A stretch of DNA of 63,721 nt from an uncultured Bacteroidales bacterium (GCA_902783885.1 CACZSQ010000094.1:1-63721), one strand, 5' to 3'. Counted from the first letter of the stretch, positions 36,401 through 44,732 are shown. Program-made: numbers and translations. The notes: a model not told the origin generated them from the letters alone.

Positions 36401-37644
36401 CTTCCTTTGGCTTGGATATCAGCAGACAGGCATTTGACGGGGAATGGTTGCTCACCGTTAAGCAGTTCTGCCAGCTGGAAGTCCTGAACATTGGCTTGGA
36501 GGTTGAACAGATCCTGACGGGTGAGTGCTCCATTGAGCCGTACAGCACCCAAGGTGCTTGCCAACTGAAGGTCTGCATGTATTCCCTGGTTCTGTGAAGT
36601 GTAGTCGGCATTTCCTTCGATATGAATGTTCCCTAAACGGGAAAGTTTTTCTGCTAAGGAGGGAGAGAGTAGGGGATTGCTATCTTCTGAGACTGGCTTC
36701 GCGAGACGTTCGCACACATATTTCAATAAGGGCGCTTGTGCGTTCAGTTGCTGCACTCTCACTTTCGCGCTTCCGATGCGAATACTATTGGATGAATCGG
36801 ATGTCTCAATGGTTAGGTTGCCGTCAGAATCCAGACGCAGTCCATCGCTGTCTGCATGTAGCTGAGTGAACGAGATGTCATGACCGGTCTTCTCAGCGTG
36901 CATGATTATGGTAATGGGTTGACTGAAATTCTTGAAGGCCGGAATGACGGCAGACAGGTCGCGTGGTGTCACGAGGCTGTTGATATCGGCCGTGGCATCA
37001 GCTGTTAGCCAATCGGAAATAGAGCCTTTTAAGTGTATGGAGGGAATGGCAATTTCAGAGTTCTCCAACAGGATGTTGACGTTGGAGAGCTGGGTCTCGT
37101 AAGGTGTAGTCCTGAAGGCGGCTTCTCCATCTTTAACGATTAAATCCTTAGATGAATCTTTAAGATTTAAGCTATTGAAAGAAAAAGAAATAGAATCTTC
37201 TGTTAAATAGTTTATTTGACCTCGAAGTCCAAACCCTTCGAGCTTGAAATGGGCGGGCGTGAAATGCTCTTGACGTGGCTCGTAGTCGAGATGGTGAGAG
37301 ATAGAACCACGTCGAATGAGAATGCTGTTAATGCTTAAATCTATGGGAGCGCTGGTGGTGTCCTCGCTGGCAAAATAATCGACGAGGAATTGGAAGTTGT
37401 AAGGGCGGTCTGATTGTGGTCGGTGCAGACGAACGTCGTACCCGAAGAGTTGTATGTTTCCGATACGTACGCTTCCATTCAAGAGCTGCCTGGGATCCAT
37501 TGTTACGCTGAGGCGAGTAGCTGACAGCATAGTGTCGGCTTCCTGATCAGTCACTAAGAGGTCGTCAATCACCACTCGATTGAAAAGTCCTATGCGCACC
37601 TTACCGATGTGTACGTTCGTCTGCCACTCATCGGATAGCCACAA
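33415..37644 (-). CDS. tamB: TamB-like translocation/assembly module protein
   Basis: At least 1409 residues. The C-terminal DUF490 domain (last 400 residues) carries LYGDGRIRASYYNKGRFQMY, FSFNPGGTIVFGGSPMKADL and a beta-strand end. The middle is long amphipathic beta repeats. TamB proteins bridge inner and outer membranes for autotransporter insertion or lipid transport. The first conventional start is TTG 37644, but the same frame continues upstream without a stop to 37779. That stretch encodes KKLGYIVRFLVVFVIALYLG, the expected membrane anchor, without any ATG, GTG or TTG. The true start is therefore probably near 37764. The promoter lies at 37788-37819. Confidence 0.9.
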   Translation of the reverse strand: MWLSDEWQTNVHIGKVRIGLFNRVVIDDLLVTDQEADTMLSATRLSVTMDPRQLLNGSVRIGNIQLFGYDVRLHRPQSDRPYNFQFLVDYFASEDTTSAPIDLSINSILIRRGSISHHLDYEPRQEHFTPAHFKLEGFGLRGQINYLTEDSISFSFNSLNLKDSSKDLIVKDGEAAFRTTPYETQLSNVNILLENSEIAIPSIHLKGSISDWLTADATADINSLVTPRDLSAVIPAFKNFSQPITIIMHAEKTGHDISFTQLHADSDGLRLDSDGNLTIETSDSSNSIRIGSAKVRVQQLNAQAPLLKYVCERLAKPVSEDSNPLLSPSLAEKLSRLGNIHIEGNADYTSQNQGIHADLQLASTLGAVRLNGALTRQDLFNLQANVQDFQLAELLNGEQPFPVKCLSADIQAKGSLRQRLVQGTAQAHDIQAFGTLLNGLESTFTISPQKLVTSTQLSDDEFGGLLTTNMQSTKDFQPTLSGLNDLQGQCKLEKLYVRQKEKTFDLRQLRLSINTDDNGKHLLLSGDFIDAHADGRFRYEQLVPMMQQILHQAIPSLVRMPHQQVKATDGQFSFSAQLWDCSQLANLFDIPIQLQQSSYVKGVVNLPRQSMSFHAQIPHLQYESEEFQAADLTFQQVGDSLRTALQLQRMMEEGPVEMAVNVEGRNDRYTAQMSWDDHHQPAQRGRLQTLTHFYTDDQNEIGFDTKVQSGHIVISDTLWDVHESHISFHKDYADIRGFQVSQEGRHLRIDGRASRKPNDIIHAELRGINLEYVFNLIDFHDVEFAGLATGTLQLHDPFNDPAIDAQLQVKDFAMNEGLLGTLNVTGGFGRKDDHAIDLDGYITEPDQGAISHVTALIKPGRAPGRGMELEVEAHHMNAYFINTFTDSFFSDVQGHASGHAYLHGPFSELDLEGNLTIDDAALTIDVLNSRYHLKPGGQVRLHDSGIEFRNLIACDETHGISNWERDDHSAQVNGELRYRHFKDISYNFEMTAQDFLGYNFHDFGDELFYGTVFGSGKVTLSGEPGTLRVGVQCTPTAGSSFTYNASATDSRMDNAFITFVTPQAPMIEKPDVQQQESEDSDEPLNIYIDFDINVTPAAQMRLLMDSRTEDYITLYGDGRIRASYYNKGRFQMYGTYRVDHGNYKFSIQEVIRKEFSFNPGGTIVFGGSPMKADLNMQAVYTVPSVSLNDLASGSNISNTNVRVNCLMNIGGRAEQPQVTFDFDIPNVNEDEKQMVRSLISTEEERNMQVVYLLGIGRFYSYDIDPGRSQTNAAMSSLLSTTLSGQVNELLSNMIGNGNWNFGTNLATGTQGWDEVDVEGMLSGRLLNNRLLINGTFGYRDTPMANTNFIGDFDVQWLLTPSGNVRLKAYSETNDRYFTKTALTTQGIGIQVKKDFNSLRDLFRPRASQQ

Positions 37645-37787
37645 AGCAACTTTCTCAGCCGTCCAGCGCTGTGAACCGGGTAGGGCCGTGAAAAGGAGCA
37701 GTCCCAGGTAGAGAGCTATGACAAATACTACCAGGAATCGGACAATATAACCAAGCTTTTTGATGGTGCTATAGCATTTTCAGAGAG

Positions 37788-37819
37788 CAAAAGTAGTGTT
37801 TTTTTACATCGTAGGCAAA
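37788..37819 (-). promoter_or_regulatory. Promoter of tamB
   Basis: Leftward TTTG (37816-37819), 20 bases, TACTTTTG (37788-37795), exact spacing. The expected start of transcription is near 37784, so the frame encoding the membrane anchor is fully inside the transcript. Confidence 0.8.
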
Positions 37820-37859
37820 ATTGTTGCCCATTTATGCACGTTTGTTGTCCTTTTTTCTT

Positions 37860-37867
37860 TAATTTTG
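37860..37867 (+). promoter_or_regulatory. Putative -7 box of the nqr operon
   Basis: TAATTTTG, 40 bases before nqrA. The nearest TTTG is only 15 bases upstream, so the match is partial. Confidence 0.4.
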
Positions 37868-37907
37868 CGCAGATTTTAGCTAAATCCATTTTTATAACAC
37901 TTTTTAT

Positions 37908-39236
37908 ATGGCAAATGTAATCAAGTTACGCAAAGGCCTCGACGTGAACCTGAAGGGCAAGGCAAACTTGGAAACAATGCAAACGAAAGTCGAGGGACAG
38001 TTCGCTCTGGTTCCCGATGATTTCTATGGCATGAAACCCAAGGTTGTAGTCAAGGAAGGTGACACCGTCAAGGTCGGGGATGCCTTGTTTGTTGACAAGA
38101 ATCATCCCGAAGTGAAGTTCGTTTCGCCTGTCAGTGGAACCGTGGCTCTCGTGGAGCGCGGTGAACGCCGTAAGGTGATGAGCGTTCGCGTAGATGCCGA
38201 CGGTAAGCAGACAGCTGTCTCTTTCTCAGAGAAGGACCCGCTGAAACTACTTCTTGAAAGCGGCTTGTTCGGTTTCTTCCGCCAGCGTCCCTATGACGTG
38301 GTGGCGAATCCAGAGGACAAGCCCAAGGCAATTTTCATCAGCGCGTTCAACAGTATGCCTTTGGCTGCCGACTTCGAGTATGTCCTAAAGGGACAGGAGA
38401 AGGAGTGGCAGGCTGGCCTCTCACTGCTCAGCAAGATTGCCAAGGTGAACCTCGGCGTCAGCTGCAGTCAGAAGGCTGATGCCCTGACCGGTGCTAAGGA
38501 CTGTACCATCACTTTCTTTGACGGTCCTGCTCCTGCCGGAAACGTTGGCGTGCAAATCAACCATGTGGATCCGATCAACAAGGGTGAGGTCGTCTGGACA
38601 CTCGGTGCAGAGGAGGTTATCTTCATCGGTCGCCTTGTGTTGACGGGTAAAGTGGATTTCACCCGTACCATTGCTGTCGCAGGCTCCGAAGTCAAGGCTC
38701 CCAAGTACGCCAAGATTCTCATTGGACAATCTCTTGCTGCACTCCTTGCAGGTCAGATTGATGAGCAGAAGAGCCTTCGTATTATCAATGGTAATCCTAT
38801 GGTGGGCGTGAAGACTTCGAAGAACGGCTGGCTCGCAGCTCATGCGACCGAAGTTACCGTGATTCCCGAGGGTGACGACGTCTATGAGATGCTCGGTTGG
38901 ATAGCTCCCCGCTTCAAAGAGTTCAGCACCAGTCGCAGCTATTTCAGCTGGCTGCGTCCCAAGAAGGCTGAGTACACACTCGATGCCCGCATCAAAGGTG
39001 GTGAGCGTCACATGATTATGTCCGGCGAGTATGACCGCGTTTTCCCGATGGATATCTATGCAGGCTATCTTGTGAAAGCCATCATCGCTGGCGATATCGA
39101 CCGTCAAGAAGCACTCGGCATCTACGAAGTGGCTCCTGAGGACTTCGCCATTGCTGAGTTCGTGGATAGCTCCAAGCTTGAATTGCAGCGTATAGTGCGT
39201 GAGGGTTTGGATATCCTGCGCAAGGAAAACATGTAA
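37908..39236 (+). CDS. nqrA: Na+-translocating NADH:quinone reductase subunit A
   Basis: 442 residues, the usual size. The start IKLRKGLDVNLKGKA, then PVSGTVALVERGERRKVMSV (lipoyl-like domain) and the C-terminal CAP-like region identify NqrA, the soluble subunit that binds quinone at the cytoplasmic face. It is the first gene of nqrABCDEF. Confidence 0.95.
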   Translation: MANVIKLRKGLDVNLKGKANLETMQTKVEGQFALVPDDFYGMKPKVVVKEGDTVKVGDALFVDKNHPEVKFVSPVSGTVALVERGERRKVMSVRVDADGKQTAVSFSEKDPLKLLLESGLFGFFRQRPYDVVANPEDKPKAIFISAFNSMPLAADFEYVLKGQEKEWQAGLSLLSKIAKVNLGVSCSQKADALTGAKDCTITFFDGPAPAGNVGVQINHVDPINKGEVVWTLGAEEVIFIGRLVLTGKVDFTRTIAVAGSEVKAPKYAKILIGQSLAALLAGQIDEQKSLRIINGNPMVGVKTSKNGWLAAHATEVTVIPEGDDVYEMLGWIAPRFKEFSTSRSYFSWLRPKKAEYTLDARIKGGERHMIMSGEYDRVFPMDIYAGYLVKAIIAGDIDRQEALGIYEVAPEDFAIAEFVDSSKLELQRIVREGLDILRKENM

Positions 39237-39237
39237 T

Positions 39238-39342
39238 CAATTCACAATGCACAATTCAAAATTCATAATTGGCTGCGCGGTGAAAACCCAAACGCCTTCA
39301 AGGCGTACTAATTGTGAATTGTGAATTATGAATTGTGAATTA
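39238..39342. repeat. Word-flanked hairpin element between nqrA and nqrB (copy 1)
   Basis: The left arm (39239-39270), AATTCACAATGCACAATTC and onward, pairs imperfectly with the right arm 39310-39341. The core contains GGCTGCGCGGTGAA and a small hairpin ACGCC-TTCAA-GGCGT. Copy 2 lies at 42441-42556. Confidence 0.85.
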
Positions 39343-39355
39343 AACATCAGTTATT

Positions 39356-40522
39356 ATGAACAGTTTAAGAAAATATTTCGACAAGATAAAGCCGAACTTC
39401 GAGGAGGGTGGTAAGTTGCATGCCTTCCGTTCGCTTTATGATGGCTTCGAGACGTTCGCTTTCGTGCCCAACACTACGGCACGTGTTGGCGGAACACACA
39501 TCCATGATGCCATCGACAGCAAGCGTATCATGTCGCTTGTGGTCATCGCGCTTGTGCCTGCGTTGCTCTTCGGTATGTATAACGTAGGTTATCAGAATGC
39601 GCTCGCTGCCGGTCAACTGGAGAATGCCACTTTCTGGGGGATGTTCTTCTTCGGCTTCCTGGCTGTACTGCCCAAGCTGATTGTCAGCTATGTGGTGGGC
39701 TTGGGCATTGAGTTCACTGTGGCACAGTGGAAGAATGAGGAGATTCAGGAAGGATTCCTCGTCAGTGGTATTATCATCCCGATGATTGTGCCCGTGAACA
39801 CACCGCTGTGGATGCTCGCAATTGCTGTTGCCTTCTCCGTCATCTTCGCCAAGGAGATTTTCGGCGGCACTGGCATGAACATTTTCAACGTAGCCCTTAT
39901 CACGCGCGCGTTCCTTTTTTTCTCTTATCCCTCCAGCATGACAGGTGACGACACTGTATGGGTGGCTCAGAATGCAATCTGGGGCCTGGGCTTCGATGTG
40001 CCCGACACCTTCTCTGCGGCTACACCTTTGGGAGAAATCGCAGCTGGACTCACAGCTCCTACCACGAGTTTCTGCGACCAGGTGATTGGCCTGATTCCCG
40101 GATCTATCGGTGAGACGAGTGTCATAGCCATTGCCCTTGGCGCTTGCTTGCTGCTGTGGACGGGCGTCGCTTCATGGAAGACGATGCTGAGTGTCTTTGT
40201 TGGCGGTGCTCTGACGGGCTGGTGCTACAATGCGTTAGGTCTGTCAACTCTAGACGCCTGCCAGCACATCGTGCTTGGTGGTTTCTGCTTCGGCGCTGTC
40301 TTCATGGCTACCGACCCTGTTACCAGCGCTCGCACGGAGGGTGGTAAGTGGATTTACGGTTTCCTGATTGGCTTCGTCGCTGTGACGGTGCGTGTCCTCA
40401 ACCCCGGTTATCCCGAGGGTATGATGCTTGCCATCCTGCTGATGAACCTCTTCGCACCGCTGATCGACTACTGCTTCGTCAGCCGTAATATCAGTCGTCG
40501 CGCAAAACGTGCAATCAAATAG
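39356..40522 (+). CDS. nqrB: Na+-translocating NADH:quinone reductase subunit B
   Basis: 388 residues with about ten membrane helices. The covalent FMN site is S220-A-A-T223 in DTFSAATPLG; the usual motif is S-G-A-T, so the glycine is replaced by alanine. GGTGMNIFNVALITRAFLFF is a family feature. NqrB forms the sodium path together with RnfD-like folding. The nqrC gene starts 8 bases after the stop. Confidence 0.95.
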   Translation: MNSLRKYFDKIKPNFEEGGKLHAFRSLYDGFETFAFVPNTTARVGGTHIHDAIDSKRIMSLVVIALVPALLFGMYNVGYQNALAAGQLENATFWGMFFFGFLAVLPKLIVSYVVGLGIEFTVAQWKNEEIQEGFLVSGIIIPMIVPVNTPLWMLAIAVAFSVIFAKEIFGGTGMNIFNVALITRAFLFFSYPSSMTGDDTVWVAQNAIWGLGFDVPDTFSAATPLGEIAAGLTAPTTSFCDQVIGLIPGSIGETSVIAIALGACLLLWTGVASWKTMLSVFVGGALTGWCYNALGLSTLDACQHIVLGGFCFGAVFMATDPVTSARTEGGKWIYGFLIGFVAVTVRVLNPGYPEGMMLAILLMNLFAPLIDYCFVSRNISRRAKRAIK

Positions 40523-40530
40523 TTACAGAT

Positions 40531-41703
40531 ATGGCAAAGAAATTTATATGCAGTCAGTGCGGTCAGACGTTCGAAGCCGCATCCATGCCCGACAAGTGCC
40601 CTATCTGCGGCGCTGACACTTCTCATCTCAAAGAAGTGAAATCAAAGGGCATAAACACTAATAGTAATGTATACACCATCTGCTATGCAGCAGTGATGGT
40701 AGTGATTGTTGCTTTCCTGTTGGCCTTCGTCAGCAGTGCTTTGAAGCCTGCTCAGGATGCCAACGTGGCAATTGACAAACGCACACAGATTCTGGCTTCA
40801 CTCAACGTTCGTGGTATTGCCAAGAGCGATGTGGAAGCTAAGTACAATGAATTGATTCAAGAAACATTCGTTCTCACACCCGATGGTCAGAAGATAGACG
40901 GTGCAGATGCCTTCGATGTTGACACGAAGGAGATTGGCGAGAAGTATCCTGTATATATGGCAAAAACCGCTGATGGCGAAGACGCTTATGTGCTGCCTCT
41001 GAAGGGCCGTGGCCTGTGGGGCGGTATCTGGGGCTACGTAGCCGTGACTCCCGATTGCCAGAAGGTGCTTGGTGCTTTCTTCAATCATGAGAGCGAGACC
41101 GCTGGCCTTGGAGCTCTCATTAAAGACGAACCCTTCCAGAGCCAATTCATTGGTCGTCCCGTAATGGGTCAGGATGGCAAGGTCGCTTTGACCGTGGTCA
41201 AACAAGGCGAAAGCAAGGCTGAGACCGAGGTCGATGGTGTCACCGGTGCTACGTTAACCTCTAAAGGTGTTGGCGAGATGCTGCTCAGTGGCATTCAACA
41301 ATATGTTGATGCACTTGGCGGTGGTAAGCCCGCTGGAGGCTGTGGTCGTCAAGAAGGATGTAAGCACGCTGAAAAATGCTGTAACAAAGCAGACTGCACC
41401 TGCGCTCAGAAAAAGCTCTGCGCATGCAAGGATGGCAGCTGCGGCAACGAAGCCTGCAACTGCGCTGACGAAGCTCAATGCTGTGCACGCGAGGAATGCC
41501 CTTGCACCTGCTGCGAGAAGATGACACCCTGTGAGAAGAAGCATGAAGGCTGCGCCAAGGCTCAGCAAGAATGTGGCGGCTGTCCCGAGAAGGATTCATC
41601 ACCCTGCAAGAGTGGCAACGAATGCTGCAAGAGCGGCCAGTGTGACAAAAGCGGTTCCTGTGGGAAGCCCAGTTGCGATGGTGATAAAGCTTGCTGCAAG
41701 TAA
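40531..41703 (+). CDS. nqrC: NqrC fused to an N-terminal rubredoxin-like knuckle and a C-terminal Cys-rich tail
   Basis: 390 residues; typical NqrC proteins have about 220-260. Residues 1-40 form a rubredoxin/zinc-ribbon-like domain: C7-x2-C10-x12-C23-x2-C26 (CSQCG...CPICG), like the C-terminal rubredoxin of rubrerythrin. NqrC proper follows from about 41 (NTNSNVYTICYAAVMVVIV, one membrane helix), with the covalent FMN motif T238-G-A-T241. From about 271 to 390 comes a tail with 29 cysteines in about 120 residues (CC and CxC pairs, many lysines). The start is fixed by the 8-base gap to nqrB. The tail could bind metals or form disulfides on the periplasmic side, where the NqrC FMN domain lies; the N-terminal knuckle would be cytoplasmic. 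Confidence 0.9.
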   Translation: MAKKFICSQCGQTFEAASMPDKCPICGADTSHLKEVKSKGINTNSNVYTICYAAVMVVIVAFLLAFVSSALKPAQDANVAIDKRTQILASLNVRGIAKSDVEAKYNELIQETFVLTPDGQKIDGADAFDVDTKEIGEKYPVYMAKTADGEDAYVLPLKGRGLWGGIWGYVAVTPDCQKVLGAFFNHESETAGLGALIKDEPFQSQFIGRPVMGQDGKVALTVVKQGESKAETEVDGVTGATLTSKGVGEMLLSGIQQYVDALGGGKPAGGCGRQEGCKHAEKCCNKADCTCAQKKLCACKDGSCGNEACNCADEAQCCAREECPCTCCEKMTPCEKKHEGCAKAQQECGGCPEKDSSPCKSGNECCKSGQCDKSGSCGKPSCDGDKACCK

Positions 41704-41707
41704 CTGA

Positions 41708-41735
41708 CCCTAATTAATCATTAATCATTAAAAGA
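41708..41735. repeat. ATTAATC word repeat between nqrC and nqrD
   Basis: Tandem TTAATCATTAATCATTAA lies in the 112-base gap between nqrC and nqrD. No further structure is obvious in the remainder of the gap. Confidence 0.5.
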
Positions 41736-41815
41736 ATGACCCTACAAACCTTCCAGTAGTCACATCAATTCCTCACCCTCCATGACAGAGAGGGACTGAA
41801 GGTGGGTCTCTTATT

Positions 41816-42442
41816 ATGAGTACATTATTTTCTAAAGCAAATAAGGAAGCGCTGATCAATCCGCTGAACCTGAATAACCCCGTGGTGATGCAGGTCCTCG
41901 GTATCTGTTCGGCCTTGGCAGTTACGGCAAAGCTTGAGCCTGCCATCGTGATGGGCCTCTCCGTGACCATCATCACTGCTTTCTCCAACTTAATTATCTC
42001 TCTCCTGCGCAACACAATCCCCAACCGCATCCGAATTATCGTGCAACTGGTCGTTGTGGCTGCATTGGTGACCATTGTCAGTCAGGTCCTCAAGGCTTTC
42101 GCCTACGACGTGAGTGTTCAACTTTCTGTTTATGTGGGTCTAATCATAACCAACTGTATTCTCATGGGACGCCTTGAGGCATTCGCCATGATGAACAAGC
42201 CCTGGCCTTCGTTCCTTGATGGAATAGGTAACGGTATAGGTTATGCTATTATCCTCATCATTGTCGGCTTTTGCCGTGAGCTCCTCGGCTCCGGCACGTT
42301 GCTCAACATCCAGATCGTTCCCGACTGGTGTTATGAGCATGGCTATGTGAACAATGGTATGATGACCATGCCAGCTATGTCTCTCATCATAGTAGGTTGT
42401 GTCATCTGGGCACACAGAGCGTATAACAAAGATTTAGTCTAA
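41816..42442 (+). CDS. nqrD: Na+-translocating NADH:quinone reductase subunit D
   Basis: 208 residues, six membrane helices. C31 (LGICSALAVT) and C114 (IITNCILMGRLEAF) are the two cysteines that, with those of NqrE, hold the intramembrane 2Fe-2S cluster. Length and order are normal. Confidence 0.95.
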   Translation: MSTLFSKANKEALINPLNLNNPVVMQVLGICSALAVTAKLEPAIVMGLSVTIITAFSNLIISLLRNTIPNRIRIIVQLVVVAALVTIVSQVLKAFAYDVSVQLSVYVGLIITNCILMGRLEAFAMMNKPWPSFLDGIGNGIGYAIILIIVGFCRELLGSGTLLNIQIVPDWCYEHGYVNNGMMTMPAMSLIIVGCVIWAHRAYNKDLV

Positions 42443-42556
42443 TTCACAATGCATAATTCAAAATTCATAATTGGCTGCGCGGTGAACTCCCGACGTTTGA
42501 CCTTAAACGCCGGAACGGCGTACTAATTGTGAATTATGAATTGATAATTATGAATT
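42441..42556. repeat. Word-flanked hairpin element between nqrD and nqrE (copy 2)
   Basis: The first 46 bases differ from copy 1 (39239 onward) at a single position. The right arm (42525-42556) is the imperfect reverse complement of the left. The core hairpin is ACGCCG-GAA-CGGCGT, so the stem is conserved while its inner bases have changed on both sides. Confidence 0.85.
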
Positions 42557-42569
42557 AAAACAAAGAATT

Positions 42570-43196
42570 ATGGAACATCTATTAAGCTTATTTGTCCGCT
42601 CCATTTTTGTGGACAATATGATCTTCGCGTTCTTCCTTGGCATGTGCTCTTATCTGGCTGTGTCCAAGACCGTGAAGACTGCCCTCGGGCTCGGCGTGGC
42701 GGTCACCTTTGTGCTGCTCATCACCGTTCCTGTGGATTACCTGTTACAAGTCTATGTCCTTGGCCCGAACTGTCTGGTTGAGGGCGTTGACCTAAGTTTC
42801 CTGTCATTTATCCTCTTCATAGCCGTGATTGCAGCTATCGTGCAGTTGGTGGAGATGATTGTCGAGCGTTTCAGCCCCTCGCTGTATGCCGCCCTCGGTA
42901 TCTTCCTCCCCTTGATAGCTGTGAACTGCGCTATCATGGGTGCCTCGCTATTTATGCAACAGCGCATCACGATGCCAGACACTAACTCCCAGGCCATCAC
43001 AGGTGTTTGGGACGCCGTAGCATACGCCCTCGGTTCCGGTATTGGTTGGCTGCTCGCCATCACTTGCCTGGCTGCCATTCGCGAGAAGATGGCCTACACC
43101 GATGTGCCACGTCCTCTTCAGGGTCTTGGCATCACATTTATTACCGTCGGTCTGATGGCTATGGCCTTCATGTGTTTCAGTGGATTAAATCTCTAA
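42570..43196 (+). CDS. nqrE: Na+-translocating NADH:quinone reductase subunit E
   Basis: 208 residues, six membrane helices. C26 ([10 protein letters not shown]) and C120 ([11 protein letters not shown]) are the cluster cysteines, at the same numbers as in well-studied Nqr[14 protein letters not shown] and [13 protein letters not shown] are family signatures. Confidence 0.95.
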   Translation: MEHLLSLFVRSIFVDNMIFAFFLGMCSYLAVSKTVKTALGLGVAVTFVLLITVPVDYLLQVYVLGPNCLVEGVDLSFLSFILFIAVIAAIVQLVEMIVERFSPSLYAALGIFLPLIAVNCAIMGASLFMQQRITMPDTNSQAITGVWDAVAYALGSGIGWLLAITCLAAIREKMAYTDVPRPLQGLGITFITVGLMAMAFMCFSGLNL

Positions 43197-43198
43197 AG

Positions 43199-43350
43199 TA
43201 GACAAGTTGACCAGTAGACAAGTAAACCAGTAGACAAGTAAACAAGTTGGTACTATCCCAGACTCGACACTAAGTCAAATAACTCGTCAACTAATAACTC
43301 GTCAACTCGTCAACCAATAACTCGTCAACTCGTCAACTAATAACTCGTCA
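43199..43350. repeat. Word-array element between nqrE and nqrF
   Basis: Left part: tandem AGTAGACAAGTAAACC-type words (43199-43245). Right part: tandem AACTCGTCAACTAAT-type words (43278-43352), roughly their reverse complement in theme. It fills the 167-base gap, the largest in the operon. Confidence 0.8.
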
Positions 43351-43363
43351 ACTAAAAAGAAAA

Positions 43364-44653
43364 ATGAATACATCACTAATCTTAACAAGCATTGTGGTCT
43401 TCCTCGTGATGATTATCGCGTTGGTCATCATTTTGCTTGTCGCAAAGGCTTACCTCTCACCGAGCGGTAATGTCACTATTACAATGAACGGCAAGGACAC
43501 CTTGTCCGTTCCGCAGGGCGCGAGCCTGCTCTCCACCTTGGCTGCTGAGGGGATATATCTTCCCAGTGCCTGCGGTGGCAAGGGCTCTTGCGGCCAGTGC
43601 AAATGTCAAGTTACAGAAGGTGGTGGCGAGATTCTCGATTCTGAGAAGGGTCACTTTACCCGTAAGGAACAGAAGGATCACTGGCGCCTCGGTTGCCAGT
43701 GCAAGGTCAAAGGTGACCTTGGTATCCAAGTGCCCGACAGTGTCCTCGGCGTTAAGGAATGGGAGTGCACCGTCATTGGTAACAAGAACGTGGCTACCTT
43801 TATCAAGGAGTACAAAGTGGCTCTCCCGCCGGGCGAGCACATGGACTTCGAGCCAGGCTCTTATGCCCAGATTCGAATACCCAAATTCGATTGTATCGAC
43901 TATGACAAGGACTTCGACAAGTCCCTCATTGGTGATACATATCTCCCTGCATGGGAGAAGTTCGGTCTGTTCCCGCTCAAGTGTAAGAACCCCGAGGAGA
44001 CTATCCGTGCTTATTCCATGGCTAACTATCCCGATGAAGGCGACATCATCACCCTCAACGTTCGTATCGCTACGCCTCCCTTCAAGCCGAAGGAGCAGGG
44101 TCCAGGCTTCATGGATGTTAACCCTGGTATCGCTTCCAGCTACATTTTCTCACTGAAACCTGGTGACAAGGTTATCATGAGCGGCCCCTATGGCGAATTC
44201 CGTCCTCAGTATGGTACAGGTCGTGAGATGATTTGGGTTGGCGGCGGTGCCGGTATGGCTCCCCTGCGTGCTCAGATTATGCACATGCTCAAAGGCCACG
44301 GAGTCAAGGATGAGGACCGTAAGCGCCCGATGCATTATTTCTATGGTGCGCGTGCACTTGAGGAGATTCCCTTCCTCGATGACTTCCTGCAGTTGGAAAA
44401 AGACTTCCCCAACTTCCACTTCCACCTCGCTCTCGACCGTCCCGATCCCAAGGCAGATGCGGCCGGTATCAAATACACACCGGGCTTCGTTGCTCCAGTG
44501 ATGGGTGACACCTACCTTAAGGCTCACGAGGCTCCCGAGGATTGTGAGTACTACCTCTGCGGTCCCCCAATGATGGCCAAGACTGTCCTCGACCTCTTGC
44601 ATTCGCTCGGCGTTGAAGATGATATGATTCGCTTTGATAACTTTGGCGGTTAG
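43364..44653 (+). CDS. nqrF: Na+-translocating NADH:quinone reductase subunit F
   Basis: 429 residues. An N-terminal membrane anchor (about 5-28) is followed by a 2Fe-2S ferredoxin domain with C70, C76, C79 and C111. A flavin-binding domain (RAYSMANYP) and an NADH-binding domain (GGGAGMAPLRAQI; CGPPMM) complete it. It accepts electrons from NADH and feeds the pump. It is the last nqr gene and is followed by a strong terminator. Confidence 0.96.
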   Translation: MNTSLILTSIVVFLVMIIALVIILLVAKAYLSPSGNVTITMNGKDTLSVPQGASLLSTLAAEGIYLPSACGGKGSCGQCKCQVTEGGGEILDSEKGHFTRKEQKDHWRLGCQCKVKGDLGIQVPDSVLGVKEWECTVIGNKNVATFIKEYKVALPPGEHMDFEPGSYAQIRIPKFDCIDYDKDFDKSLIGDTYLPAWEKFGLFPLKCKNPEETIRAYSMANYPDEGDIITLNVRIATPPFKPKEQGPGFMDVNPGIASSYIFSLKPGDKVIMSGPYGEFRPQYGTGREMIWVGGGAGMAPLRAQIMHMLKGHGVKDEDRKRPMHYFYGARALEEIPFLDDFLQLEKDFPNFHFHLALDRPDPKADAAGIKYTPGFVAPVMGDTYLKAHEAPEDCEYYLCGPPMMAKTVLDLLHSLGVEDDMIRFDNFGG

Positions 44654-44664
44654 TGAGTCATCGA

Positions 44665-44714
44665 ATAAAAAACGAACCTTTGTTCAAGAACTGAAACAAA
44701 GGTTCGTTTTTTAT
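44665..44714. terminator. Bidirectional terminator after nqrF
   Basis: A perfect 20-base stem: 44665-44684 pairs with 44695-44714 (AACGAACCTTTGTT arms), loop of 10, with A-run and T-run edges. It separates the convergent nqr and rhaM transcription units. Confidence 0.9.
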
Positions 44715-44732
44715 TGCACTTTGCTGAAAATG

